A DNA stretch of 62,209 bases from a virus: positions 1 through 62,209 of IMG/VR virus record IMGVR_UViG_3300032245_001172. One strand, 5' to 3'. The position numbers and the translations under genes are program-made. Under the pieces are notes generated by a model, which worked only from the letters and a program-made list of their open reading frames with translations, was not told the DNA's origin and did no database searches. Below, one piece after another: positions 23,636-33,007 of the stretch (its first letter is position 1; each line of letters begins with the position of its first letter).

Positions 23636-25663
23636 ATGAATTTAGATAGAATACATTTTAAAGTACAAAACGATAGTTTATTAATACTTAACCAAATTTC
23701 AGAATTAAAAAAACTGAATTTATTAGTTAGGTTTGATGCGTCATTGTATAGCGAACAAACTATAAATACTGGTGGTAAAATACGAGCATTAAATTTAAAA
23801 AGCGTAGAACAATTTAAAGGATTGAAACCATTTAATGTTTTAAGCGAAACACAACTTTTAGATTTATACCAAATTGGAGTTTTAGAAAATTTAGATAAAT
23901 ACAATTTCAAAATAAATGTAAGTGATTTAGTAAGCTATAACAATAGAAATTTTATTGTATTAGGAATAGTTGTTAATACTTATGCTCAATGGAATTTACC
24001 TACACCATTATTATTTAATCCAAACGCTATGTCAAATGATGTAAAATCTTTGTATGGAAGTAGATTAACAGAAGTACAAATTGTTGAGAGAATAAATGAT
24101 AATTTTCAAAAAGGTAAATACGATAATGATATTGTGATTCCACTTGTTGATATGGCAAAGCCAAAAGATGTAATAAGTGTAGTTAAACCTTTAATTTCTG
24201 AAAAAGATACGCTTGATGTTTTTTCAAAAATATTAAAATTAAAAAACGCAGATTTTGAGATTAAAAAAGATGTTTTCATTAATACCATTGCAGATTTAAA
24301 AGCAGAAGAAATAGTTTCATTAAAATCAAGAGATGAAGATTTATACAATAGCTTTAACTTATTTACAAAGTCATTAAACGATATTATAAATAAAAAAATT
24401 GAATCTATACCAGCAACAGAAAAAGAAAAACCAGCAAGAAAACCACGAGCAAAAAAAGAAGTTGCTCCAGTTGTAGAAAAAGAATTGCTTACAGATTTGA
24501 GTAATACTAAATTTTGGTTTGGAAATGATTATGAACTTGGTAAAAAAGTTTTAGATAAAGCAGTTGAACTTGGATGGGGAAAATTATCATCATCTTTAAT
24601 TGGAAAAGAAGCACTTTATTTTGTTGGAAAAGAAGCACTTTATTTTGATGGAAGTAAAAGAACATATTTTACAAGTGTAGGTCGTGAATATTTTGATAAA
24701 GAACCAGAAAGAGAAATTTTTTATGAAGATTTGTTTGGAAAAGATTTACCAAAGACAACCTCTGTCGAACCAGCAACTAAAAAAGATGAATTACCAGATA
24801 GTTTTGATGTAGTAGGAACATTAGTAAAAGATTTTCCAAAAGGATTATATGAATTAACAATGTTTGAATCTATAAAACAAGGCAGAATAACTGGAGAAAT
24901 TAAAAATCAAAAACTATATCAAGCAATAGATTGGGGAAGAACAACAGATGGTGGAGATTTTTGGGTAAAAATTAACGATGGAGATTTAACTGAATTTAAA
25001 GAAAAATATGGTAAAAATGGAGAATTAGCAATAAAGATGTTTCAAGATTACATGAAAAAAGTTGCATCAGCTAAAGAAGATACTGAAATTGAAAATTCAG
25101 AAGTAAAAGCAGTAGAATTAATTGTTTATCCACCAAAAGGAGAAGTTGTTAATATTAGAACAGAAAGTTTGTATTCATTACACGATATTGTTAGATTTGT
25201 ATTAGATAAATTTAAAATGAAAACTATGAGGTTTAATTTTAATGCTATTACTGATTTAGCATCATATACAACACAAATTAGTTTTAATGAAAATGATTCT
25301 CCAGATGATTTATTAAGAAATTTATCAAAACAATATGATACATTTGTAAAACCAGAATTAATTTGGAAAAATTTTGAAGAAAAACAAACCTACATTGATT
25401 TTGTTAAAATAGTTAATGATGCTTTTAAAGTTGAAGTTGAGAAAAAACCATTTTTTGCTCCACCAACTAAACCAGTTGAAGTTAAAAAAGCAAGAGCAAT
25501 TGTAATTGACAAGAAAAAAATAGAAGAAAAGAAAAAAGAAATTGAACAGATTTCAAAACAAATTAAAAAAGAACAACCAGTTAAAATAACAAAACCAAAA
25601 ATAACAAAACCAAAAGTGGAAGATGACCTTTCCTTTTTAGATGATTTAGACAACATTTTTTAA
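23636..25663 (+). CDS. Polyvalent-type multidomain protein (675 aa)
   Basis: Residues about 250-275 are a basic A/K/P linker (KPARKPRAKKEV). Then come LTDLSNTKFWFGNDYELGKK and TTDGGDFWVKINDG with FKEKYGKNGELA, both also in the 16005 protein but in reverse order. A tandem copy of GKEALYF lies at about 323-336. The C-terminal 80 residues are coiled coil rich in lysine and glutamate. Enzyme activity not seen. Confidence 0.65.
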   Translation: MNLDRIHFKVQNDSLLILNQISELKKLNLLVRFDASLYSEQTINTGGKIRALNLKSVEQFKGLKPFNVLSETQLLDLYQIGVLENLDKYNFKINVSDLVSYNNRNFIVLGIVVNTYAQWNLPTPLLFNPNAMSNDVKSLYGSRLTEVQIVERINDNFQKGKYDNDIVIPLVDMAKPKDVISVVKPLISEKDTLDVFSKILKLKNADFEIKKDVFINTIADLKAEEIVSLKSRDEDLYNSFNLFTKSLNDIINKKIESIPATEKEKPARKPRAKKEVAPVVEKELLTDLSNTKFWFGNDYELGKKVLDKAVELGWGKLSSSLIGKEALYFVGKEALYFDGSKRTYFTSVGREYFDKEPEREIFYEDLFGKDLPKTTSVEPATKKDELPDSFDVVGTLVKDFPKGLYELTMFESIKQGRITGEIKNQKLYQAIDWGRTTDGGDFWVKINDGDLTEFKEKYGKNGELAIKMFQDYMKKVASAKEDTEIENSEVKAVELIVYPPKGEVVNIRTESLYSLHDIVRFVLDKFKMKTMRFNFNAITDLASYTTQISFNENDSPDDLLRNLSKQYDTFVKPELIWKNFEEKQTYIDFVKIVNDAFKVEVEKKPFFAPPTKPVEVKKARAIVIDKKKIEEKKKEIEQISKQIKKEQPVKITKPKITKPKVEDDLSFLDDLDNIF

Positions 25664-25673
25664 AAAACAAATT

Positions 25674-28600
25674 ATGACAATTAAAGAAAAATTTAGTTCA
25701 ATTGACCAAAGCAAATTGACTGCCGAACAAAAATCATTTTTAAGTAAAATTAAAAATGTAACAAAAGATTTTAGTATAAAAGACAAAGATGTTAATGATA
25801 AAGTAGAAGGTGCATTAGATAAAATGATTGCCACTTTAAAAGATAAGATGCCAGAAGCTATAAAAAGTACTACTGCACCTAAAACACCACGAAAAAGAAG
25901 TGTTATGTCAGTTGCTAAAGAAATAAAAAAACCAGAGGAATCTTTTGAAGAAGCAAAAAAAAGAGCAACCAAGAAAATTGCTGATGATAAGCAATCTGTA
26001 AAAGAAACAATAAAGTCTGAACTTGATAAATTAAATGAATTTATTAAGAAGAAAAAAACGCTTCAAAGTATTAAAGGTACTGATTTACTAATCGATTCAA
26101 AAAGAAAAGCAAAACCAGTTGGTAGAAGATTATCAAAAACTGGTAATGTGTATTATGAATATCGTGATAGTAAAACAGATAGATTGTCGCCAGACTATCC
26201 TAAAAACGCACCTTATTTAGCTGGTGGTGGAGATGTTAAATTTGTTGAAGATTTTTCAAATGGAGATGGAATACAAGTTTCAGAAAGTAAATCAGAAGAT
26301 GGAAAAACATTTTATACTGCTTTTGTAACTTCTTATCCATTTAGAAAACTAATTCCTATGAATGAAAATAAAGATGTTGTAGTAAAAAGAGCAAAAAAAA
26401 TATATTCTGATATGTTAGAATATAAAAAATCTGAAAAATCTGAAAAATTTGAATTAGGTGGTAGTCTTATGCAAAATAAAAAATTAAAGAAAAATGATGT
26501 TAATTACAATGTTACAATATTGCCAACTGGAGATTTTTCTGATACATATAATTTGATAATTCAAAGAAATTCTAATGAATTTGGAGGTTCATCTCATTCA
26601 GTTATTAAAATACTATCTGAAAAAGAAGCTAAAAGAATTTTTGATAAAGTTAATGATTCAAATGCAGAAGAAATGTATAGAATTTTTGCTAAAATGCCAA
26701 GTCATAAAAACAAAAAATTTGAATTAGGTGGTTCAGTAGTTACAGATTTAGCTGGTCATACTGGAGGTACATTAGGTACTGGAAATCAAGGTATGTTAGA
26801 TGGATTTAGCAATACTGCATATAGTGGATTAGTTGGAGAAACTGGTGCTATGTCAAGTGGAGAAATGTTTATGAATGGTGGTAAAATTGATAAAAATTTT
26901 GATTTATCTGGTTATAAAAAATGGATAACATTTAATAATTTAGAAGAAGCAAAAGAATATGTTGATATGGATAGAAAAAAATATCCAAGAGTAAAAGAAT
27001 CAGTTGTAATTAAAGAAGGAAATAAATTTCAAGTTTGGGTAATTCCAGCTACTGGAGTTGAAACTGGTAATAGAGTATATGCTAATGGTGGAGGAGTAGC
27101 AATGGCAAACCAACAAGTTATTGATGATGCTTCACAAGGATATGTAAACTATTATTTAGGAGAAGGAGCAAGTCAAGGTATTTATGCTAAAGGTGGTGCT
27201 ATTAAAAATCAATACGCTGGTAGAACACCAGAAGATGTTTGGGATAGTTTAACTGAAATTCAAAGAAAACATTTTTTATTAGACCATTATAAAAGTTATG
27301 ATACTGAATTTTTAGAATTTAATTCTGGAGAAGAATTTGAGCAAAGTAAAATTAAAGATTTACAAGATGAAGCTAAAGAAAATATTGTTTCTTACTCAAA
27401 AAAAACTTGGAAAAAGTTATCTGGAGATATTAGAAAAGCATTTACATCCCACGTTAAAGAAGGTCAGTATGCAAGAGGTGGTGGAGTACGAAAAGTAGGA
27501 AACAGAGAATATTCTTACGGAAGAAACTGGACAAACGACCATAGACACGTTAATAAAGGCGAAAACCATGAAGTTACATATAACAGAAAAGGTAAGTTTT
27601 TAGGTATATTTGCTGGTGGTGGTTCATTAACTAATGAATTTAAAGAAATTGAAGATTTTGGTAGTGAGCAATATTTTATTAGAGATTTTGGTCATGTAAT
27701 AATTGAAGATGATAAAAAAATTGAACTTGTTGTAGTAGCAAGATTAATTGACCTTGATGATTTTATGTCAGAAGATGAAATCCCAAGCGAAGGAAAATAT
27801 CAACTTGATTTTGACCTTGTTCCTAAAGAAAAATATTTAAGTAAAAGCAGAAAAAATTTAGTTAATGATGAAGATAATTCAATTTCAAGCATTACAGAAA
27901 TAAATGTAGTTAATTATATGGGTGGTTTAAGATTTGAACCATCAGATAAAAATTACTTTAAAACTTTTGAATCAGCTAAAAATTATTTGATGTCAAAAGA
28001 ATTAAATGATAAAATTTCTGGAATGGGAATAATGTCTGGATTTATAATGGATATGCCTTATAACAGAATGGGTAAAACTAATTGGGAACAATTATATTAC
28101 ATTTTAGGTTTAACAGATAGTTATGCTAAAGGTGGTTCAGTAACTAACGAAAGAAAGCACGTTAATAAAGATGAAGATTATGAAGTTAGATATGCAAAAC
28201 CAAGACCATCAAGAAAAGGTTATTTAGGTAAACGTGAATTTATGGCTGGAGGAAAAATTGAAACACCAAAAATATATGTTGCTGATTTAGAAGCATACAA
28301 TAACGGAAGATTAGTTGGAGAATGGTTAGATTTAACTGATTATAATGATGCAGATGAATTAATGGATGCAATACAAGATGTATTAAAAAAATCTGGAGGA
28401 GAAGAATATGCAATTCATGATTATGAAAATCTACCAAGAAGTATGTATTCGGAATATATGGGAGCAAGAGATTTTGCTGAATTATATGAAATGATGGATT
28501 TAGCAAAAGAAAATGATTTACCTTTGGATGTTGTAATGGATATTGTAAGTCAATTCGATAGAAGTGCATTAGATGAATTTACTGGAGTTTATGATAGTGA

Positions 28601-29057
28601 ACAAGATTTTGCAGAACAATTAGTTGAAGAATTAGGTTTAGAAAATTTCAATAGTCCAGAATATTACGTTTATATTTCTGAAACAGACAGAAGATTAATG
28701 GCTGGAGAAGAATCTGATTTCTATGTAGAGGATATTAAAGAAGAAGATGGTGGTCGTAGAATTATTGAAGAAGCCGATTTAGATTTAGATGAATACGATG
28801 AAGCTAATTCTGATAGACAAGAAGAAATGGTTGATGAAGCAACAGAAATTGTACGTGAGAAACTTTATGATTACTATTATGAAGGATTAGATGACCCTTA
28901 CTACTTTTTAGTAGATGAAAGAGGATTGTACTCTCCAGAAGATTTCTTTAAAGCAAATATTGTTCAAGTTGATTATGAAAAATTAGCAGATGCTTTAGAA
29001 GATGATTATACGTTTGTAAGACATGATGGTCAAATTTACGTTTTCAATATTAGATAA
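25674..29057 (+). CDS. Polyvalent protein with C-terminal ArdA antirestriction domain (1127 aa)
   Basis: Helical N-terminus, then LSKTGNVYYEYRDSKTDRLS near 155-175, a motif of Bacteroidetes polyvalent proteins, then GG-linked modules. HVNK-type modules recur (HVNKGENHEVTY, HVNKDEDYEVRYAKPRP) and again in the 29106 protein. From about residue 860, PKIYVADLEAYNNGRLVGEW and EEYAIHDYENLP with a very acidic tail match ArdA, a DNA mimic that blocks type I restriction enzymes. Fusing ArdA to a long carrier suggests delivery with the genome. Confidence 0.8.
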   Translation: MTIKEKFSSIDQSKLTAEQKSFLSKIKNVTKDFSIKDKDVNDKVEGALDKMIATLKDKMPEAIKSTTAPKTPRKRSVMSVAKEIKKPEESFEEAKKRATKKIADDKQSVKETIKSELDKLNEFIKKKKTLQSIKGTDLLIDSKRKAKPVGRRLSKTGNVYYEYRDSKTDRLSPDYPKNAPYLAGGGDVKFVEDFSNGDGIQVSESKSEDGKTFYTAFVTSYPFRKLIPMNENKDVVVKRAKKIYSDMLEYKKSEKSEKFELGGSLMQNKKLKKNDVNYNVTILPTGDFSDTYNLIIQRNSNEFGGSSHSVIKILSEKEAKRIFDKVNDSNAEEMYRIFAKMPSHKNKKFELGGSVVTDLAGHTGGTLGTGNQGMLDGFSNTAYSGLVGETGAMSSGEMFMNGGKIDKNFDLSGYKKWITFNNLEEAKEYVDMDRKKYPRVKESVVIKEGNKFQVWVIPATGVETGNRVYANGGGVAMANQQVIDDASQGYVNYYLGEGASQGIYAKGGAIKNQYAGRTPEDVWDSLTEIQRKHFLLDHYKSYDTEFLEFNSGEEFEQSKIKDLQDEAKENIVSYSKKTWKKLSGDIRKAFTSHVKEGQYARGGGVRKVGNREYSYGRNWTNDHRHVNKGENHEVTYNRKGKFLGIFAGGGSLTNEFKEIEDFGSEQYFIRDFGHVIIEDDKKIELVVVARLIDLDDFMSEDEIPSEGKYQLDFDLVPKEKYLSKSRKNLVNDEDNSISSITEINVVNYMGGLRFEPSDKNYFKTFESAKNYLMSKELNDKISGMGIMSGFIMDMPYNRMGKTNWEQLYYILGLTDSYAKGGSVTNERKHVNKDEDYEVRYAKPRPSRKGYLGKREFMAGGKIETPKIYVADLEAYNNGRLVGEWLDLTDYNDADELMDAIQDVLKKSGGEEYAIHDYENLPRSMYSEYMGARDFAELYEMMDLAKENDLPLDVVMDIVSQFDRSALDEFTGVYDSEQDFAEQLVEELGLENFNSPEYYVYISETDRRLMAGEESDFYVEDIKEEDGGRRIIEEADLDLDEYDEANSDRQEEMVDEATEIVREKLYDYYYEGLDDPYYFLVDERGLYSPEDFFKANIVQVDYEKLADALEDDYTFVRHDGQIYVFNIR

Positions 29058-29065
29058 TTAAAAAT

Positions 29066-29094
29066 AGCTGGAGGAGTAAAATTCTCCAGCTTTA
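29066..29094 (+). terminator. Hairpin after the ArdA fusion gene
   Basis: AGCTGGAG pairs with CTCCAGCT around a 10-base loop, followed by TTT only. A weak terminator or processing site that would lower expression of downstream genes. Confidence 0.5.
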
Positions 29095-29105
29095 AAAAAA
29101 ATGTT

Positions 29106-30290
29106 ATGACAAAGAAATTAATAGGTAATCAATCAAGAATTGATATGAATAAAAATGGCAGAATTGATGCCGAAGATTTTAAAATTTTACGTTCATCAAT
29201 GAATGGTGCATTTAGAAACGAAAGAAAGCACGTTAATCATAGTGAAGATTATGAAGTACGTTATGCAAAGCCAAGACCAAATAGAACTGGATATAAAGGA
29301 AAACGTAGTTTTGATGATGGTGGTTCAATTGATGCTTTTACAATAAGAATGGTAAGAGGAACATCTGGTAAACCAACGGAAGTTGTTTCAGACCCAAGAG
29401 AAGTAAAATTTGCTACTGGTGGTGGTGTAGAATATGTACCAGTAAATCAAAAAATATCTAAAAAAGAAAAAGATGAATTTTTAGAATATATTGATGGATT
29501 TTATGGTAAAAAAGGAATTTATGCAGATGATTTAAAAGGTGGTTTTTCTAAAATAGAATTAAGAAAAGCAATGAATACATATTTAAAACAATTAGGTTCA
29601 GCACCTACATGGGGATATGGAGATTCTGTTGATAGAGAAAGAGTTAGACAAATACTTCAACCATCATACAAAATGTTTAATGAAGGTGGTTTTATGTCAA
29701 GATTATTAACTCGTAAAAAAGACCAACCAAAAGTTGAAACTATTAATGAAGATATTGATTTAAAAGATGATTCAAGAATTAGAGTAAAGTCATCAAGTTT
29801 TGTTAGAAAAGATAAAGAAGGAGATTGGATGATGAAAAAAAATTCATCTAAAGAAGCAAGAGCATACGCTGGTGGTGGAAAAATTACAATAAGAAATATT
29901 GATTGGGCAAACGCTGATAATAAAAAATTAGGTGTTTGGTTATTAACATCAGTAGATGGAAATAAAATATTGCAAAATTCAAAAAACGCAAAAGAACTTG
30001 AAGAAAATGTAATGGATTATTACAAAAAAAGAGGTTCAATAGCAAGAATGAAATGGGATGAAGATGAAGATGAAGGTTTATCTTGGGTAACTTTCGGTGA
30101 TTTATTTTTAGAAATAAAATCATTAGGTTCTGAAAAGAAACTTGAAGGTGGTGGTAAAACAGAAACTCCAGCAAAAAAAGGAAAAGGAAACCACAAAATG
30201 AAAGCTACTACTGATTTAGCAAGAAAAATCCGTAAGGATGGAGAAAAATGGACAGATGCTATAAAACGTGCAAGTCAGCAACTAAAATAA
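29106..30290 (+). CDS. Polyvalent-type protein with EF-hand-like loop (394 aa)
   Basis: Residues about 14-27 (DMNKNGRIDAEDF) form a dockerin/EF-hand-like calcium loop. HVNHSEDYEVRYAKPRP follows, the module shared with the 25674 protein. GG linkers join further segments. The end KMKATTDLARKIRKDGEKW then TDAIKRASQQLK is a basic tail seen in phage and large-virus virion proteins. Likely a virion-associated accessory protein. Confidence 0.65.
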   Translation: MTKKLIGNQSRIDMNKNGRIDAEDFKILRSSMNGAFRNERKHVNHSEDYEVRYAKPRPNRTGYKGKRSFDDGGSIDAFTIRMVRGTSGKPTEVVSDPREVKFATGGGVEYVPVNQKISKKEKDEFLEYIDGFYGKKGIYADDLKGGFSKIELRKAMNTYLKQLGSAPTWGYGDSVDRERVRQILQPSYKMFNEGGFMSRLLTRKKDQPKVETINEDIDLKDDSRIRVKSSSFVRKDKEGDWMMKKNSSKEARAYAGGGKITIRNIDWANADNKKLGVWLLTSVDGNKILQNSKNAKELEENVMDYYKKRGSIARMKWDEDEDEGLSWVTFGDLFLEIKSLGSEKKLEGGGKTETPAKKGKGNHKMKATTDLARKIRKDGEKWTDAIKRASQQLK

Positions 30291-30308
30291 ATTTTAAAAA
30301 TATATATT

Positions 30309-31091
30309 ATGATTAAATTCACAATAGTAAACGGAAGTTTACAAATATCAAGAGGAACAACAAATGTTCTTTATATGCCAAATTTATACATTGGATTAGA
30401 TTCATTAAGTTTATATGAAGCTGAACCAAGAGTTATTTTATTTAATATTACTCAATCGCCAAGTTTTGTGGTTTTTGAAGGTCTATTATCTGAATGTACA
30501 GATGATGTTGGCACACCATTTACTTTAAATTCATTTTTAACTTTTGCTTCAAATTATTTTGGTACTTCTTCTTCAACAATAATAGCTGGAGATGTAAATG
30601 CTTTTATTACTAATGATGTAAATAATCCAGTGCCTATAACTGGAACTGGTGTTGGTGGTGCTATTTCTGTAACTGGTGCTTTAACTGATGCTCAAATTAG
30701 AGCAACACCTTTGCCTATTAGCCCAAGAGCAAACACATTAGGAACTGGTGGAACAACACCATATAAATTAATTTCAACTGCTTCTACAAATGCAAATAGT
30801 GTAAAAGGAAGTGCTGGTAATTTATATTCTATTGTAGCAATTGGACAAACAAGTACAATTAGATACTTAAAGTTATATAACAAAGCAACTGCACCATCTG
30901 TTGGTACAGATGTTCCAGTAATGACTATTCCAGTTCCAGCTAATTTGCAAGGTGCTGGTGTTTCTATTCCTTTTTCTATGGGAGTAAATTTCTCTTTAGG
31001 AATAAGTCTTGCTATTACAAGTGGTTCAGCAGACAATGATACTGGTGTTGTAGGTGCTGGAGATGTGATTCTTAATTTAACTTACGCATAA
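30309..31091 (+). CDS. Beta-rich virion protein (260 aa)
   Basis: Beta strands and small residues dominate. The C-terminal 100 residues (YSIVAIGQTSTIRYLKLYNK, then MTIPVPANLQGAGVSIPF, and final VILNLTYA) match a beta-sandwich common in phage structural proteins. Likely a virion surface or fibre protein. Followed two bases later by another adhesin-like gene. Confidence 0.65.
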   Translation: MIKFTIVNGSLQISRGTTNVLYMPNLYIGLDSLSLYEAEPRVILFNITQSPSFVVFEGLLSECTDDVGTPFTLNSFLTFASNYFGTSSSTIIAGDVNAFITNDVNNPVPITGTGVGGAISVTGALTDAQIRATPLPISPRANTLGTGGTTPYKLISTASTNANSVKGSAGNLYSIVAIGQTSTIRYLKLYNKATAPSVGTDVPVMTIPVPANLQGAGVSIPFSMGVNFSLGISLAITSGSADNDTGVVGAGDVILNLTYA

Positions 31092-31092
31092 T

Positions 31093-31875
31093 ATGTTAAC
31101 GTTATTAGGAGTAGGACAAGGACAAGTATCCACTTCATTTGATGCAGATTATCAAGCTGTATTAGATAGAGGTACAGCTTTAGGTTATACTTTACCAACA
31201 GATGGACAAAAAATAAAACAAAATCAATTATTAATTAATTTAAAAGCTAATGGTATTTGGGCAAAATTAGATGTGTTTTATAACTTTGCTAATGATGGAA
31301 GTTCTGGATTTGCAACATTAAATTGGAAATCACCAACAACAAGACAATGTACATTAGTTGCTTCTCCTAACTTTATATCAAATCAAGGTTTTCAAGGTAC
31401 AGGAACAAGTTATATAAGTACAAACTTTAACCCTACTATTGGTACAAATCAATATACTTTAAGTAATGCGAGTAGGTATATTTATATGTATCAAGGAGTA
31501 AATTCTGCAAATGTTTCTTTAGATGGTACAAGTTCCACTACAATAAATGGAATTAGAAGGGAAAGCAGTACAAGTCAAAGAATAAACCAAAGTACAAATC
31601 CTTTAAGTCTGCCTTTTGATTTTACAATAACAAGAGGTATGAAATCAATACATAGAACAAGCTCAGTAAATGTTAGTTTATATAATGATACAATAGGTGC
31701 TAATTTAGGTTCTTTAGAGGTTTCTCTTGCAAACTCTATCCAATTTATTTTAAGAGGGTATAATGCAACTACTTACGGAACACATACTATATCTATGTAT
31801 GCGATGGGTTCCTCTTTAGTTTCTGAAAACACAAATTTTGTTAACACTTATGATACATATATAAATTCAATCTAA
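31093..31875 (+). CDS. Lectin-like receptor-binding candidate (260 aa)
   Basis: DADYQAVLDRGTALGYTLPT then LINLKANGIWAKLDVFYNFA at residues 13-60 is the N-terminal block of a family common in Bacteroidetes phages and prophages; the rest looks like a concanavalin/laminin-G jelly-roll (GFQGTGTSYISTNFNP, FTITRGMKS). Probably binds host glycans. Pairs with the preceding beta-rich protein. Confidence 0.7.
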   Translation: MLTLLGVGQGQVSTSFDADYQAVLDRGTALGYTLPTDGQKIKQNQLLINLKANGIWAKLDVFYNFANDGSSGFATLNWKSPTTRQCTLVASPNFISNQGFQGTGTSYISTNFNPTIGTNQYTLSNASRYIYMYQGVNSANVSLDGTSSTTINGIRRESSTSQRINQSTNPLSLPFDFTITRGMKSIHRTSSVNVSLYNDTIGANLGSLEVSLANSIQFILRGYNATTYGTHTISMYAMGSSLVSENTNFVNTYDTYINSI

Positions 31876-31876
31876 T

Positions 31877-32083
31877 ATGAAAGTATTACACGCAAACGAA
31901 GAACAATATAAAAACCTAAATGGTTATAAAAACGATTTTTCATTATTGGAATTTACCAAAGACGCATTTGATAGATGGATAGTCGGCATGGGTGTTTTAA
32001 AAGACCCTAATTTTATAGAAATTCACGACCAGTTAAATGAATTGGAAGAAATAGAATATGTGCCAGTTTTGGAAGAAGAATAA
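31877..32083 (+). CDS. Small chaperone-like protein after adhesin (68 aa)
   Basis: NEEQYKNLNGYKNDFSLLEF then DPNFIEIHDQLNELEEIEYV matches small proteins that follow adhesin genes in Bacteroidetes phages. It may help fold or attach the adhesin; unproven. Confidence 0.65.
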   Translation: MKVLHANEEQYKNLNGYKNDFSLLEFTKDAFDRWIVGMGVLKDPNFIEIHDQLNELEEIEYVPVLEEE

Positions 32084-32139
32084 AACATTATAAAACAAAT
32101 AATTACGACTTTAAAAGTAAGTTGTTTATAAAAAAATAT

Positions 32140-32147
32140 TATATTTG
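32140..32147 (+). promoter_or_regulatory. -7 box TATATTTG of the virion membrane-protein operon
   Basis: TATATTTG 31 bases before ATG 32178, with GTTGTTTA upstream as a loose -33 region. It starts the operon that carries the small membrane proteins. Confidence 0.65.
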
Positions 32148-32177
32148 TAAATTATTAACTTAAATAAAAAGAAAACT

Positions 32178-32564
32178 ATGGACAAAATTGAATTGTTATT
32201 AAAGGAATTAGATAATCGTGTACCTAAAAGTGTAGGTTTGAAATTGGATGAATATTATGATTTATGCGATAGATTAGAAGTCGCAGAAGAAGAATTAAAA
32301 GAAAATCCATCTACTGAAAATCAAGAGAAATATGATGAAGCAAATCAATATGTAGCATCATTAAACTCAAAAATAGTTTCACAATTAACTGATTTAGTAA
32401 AAGCAAAAAAAGAAAATGTAGCTGGAACACCAGCACCAATTGTAACACCAGCTGAAACACCAAAAGAAGAAAAAAAAGGTGTAAGTATTTTTGGAATAGC
32501 ATTAGGTGTAGTTTTATTAGTTGGAACTGCTGGAGCATACAATTACTTTTCAAAAAACAAGTAA
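32178..32564 (+). CDS. Single-span membrane protein, C-terminal anchor (128 aa)
   Basis: Charged helical region (residues 1-80), a P/T/A linker (AGTPAPIVTPAETP), then transmembrane GIALGVVLLVGTAGAYNYF and a short KNK end. First of the series of tail-anchored proteins. Likely in the virion membrane. Confidence 0.7.
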   Translation: MDKIELLLKELDNRVPKSVGLKLDEYYDLCDRLEVAEEELKENPSTENQEKYDEANQYVASLNSKIVSQLTDLVKAKKENVAGTPAPIVTPAETPKEEKKGVSIFGIALGVVLLVGTAGAYNYFSKNK

Positions 32565-32582
32565 TTAATTAAATTAAATATT

Positions 32583-32708
32583 ATGAACACAAAAACAAAA
32601 GCATTAGTAGTTACTGGATTAGCAATAGTAGGTGCATTATCAGTTTACATGTTTCTTATGAAACCAAAAAAGAATGATGATGGATTTTACAATATGTACG
32701 GATATTAA
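32583..32708 (+). CDS. Tiny membrane protein (41 aa)
   Basis: MNTKTKALVVTGLAIVGALS then VYMFLMKPKKND: basic N-terminus, one span, basic loop and a GFYNMYGY end. Too short for most gene callers. Placed between two virion-type genes with a normal leader. Confidence 0.6.
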   Translation: MNTKTKALVVTGLAIVGALSVYMFLMKPKKNDDGFYNMYGY

Positions 32709-32713
32709 TATTC

Positions 32714-33007
32714 ATGGCATATAAAATCTTACCATATAGCTTTAGAAAGGCAAAAGAGTTAGGGGTGGTTATAAAACCATCCACTAACTTTTTGAAAAAA
32801 ATTGATGTCTTTAAAGATGGTAAAAAAATTGCTTCAATAGGTGCAAGAAGTATGAATGATTACCCAACGTATTTAGAAAAAGAAAAAAAAGGGTATTACC
32901 CAAAAGGGTACGCAACCAAAAGAAGAAAGTTATATAAAGATAGGCATGAAAAAGATAGGAACGTAAAAGGTACTAACGGATATTATGCTGATAAAATTTT
33001 GTGGTAA
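32714..33007 (+). CDS. Basic virion-type protein, DUF5754-like (97 aa)
   Basis: Very basic. KIDVFKDGKKIASIGARSMN followed by DYPTYL, a KRRKLYKDRHEKD block and a final YADKILW recalls a family (DUF5754-like) in nucleocytoplasmic large DNA viruses and some tailless viruses with 'iGa..y.DY......rr..Y..RH......LLW'. Possibly binds packaged DNA. The match is from memory and should be tested. Confidence 0.5.
   Translation: MAYKILPYSFRKAKELGVVIKPSTNFLKKIDVFKDGKKIASIGARSMNDYPTYLEKEKKGYYPKGYATKRRKLYKDRHEKDRNVKGTNGYYADKILW

Noticed and set aside
28240-28569. Minus-strand 109-codon ORF opposite the ArdA domain
   Set aside because: Leu/His-rich antisense shadow of a clear ArdA domain; no regulatory signals.
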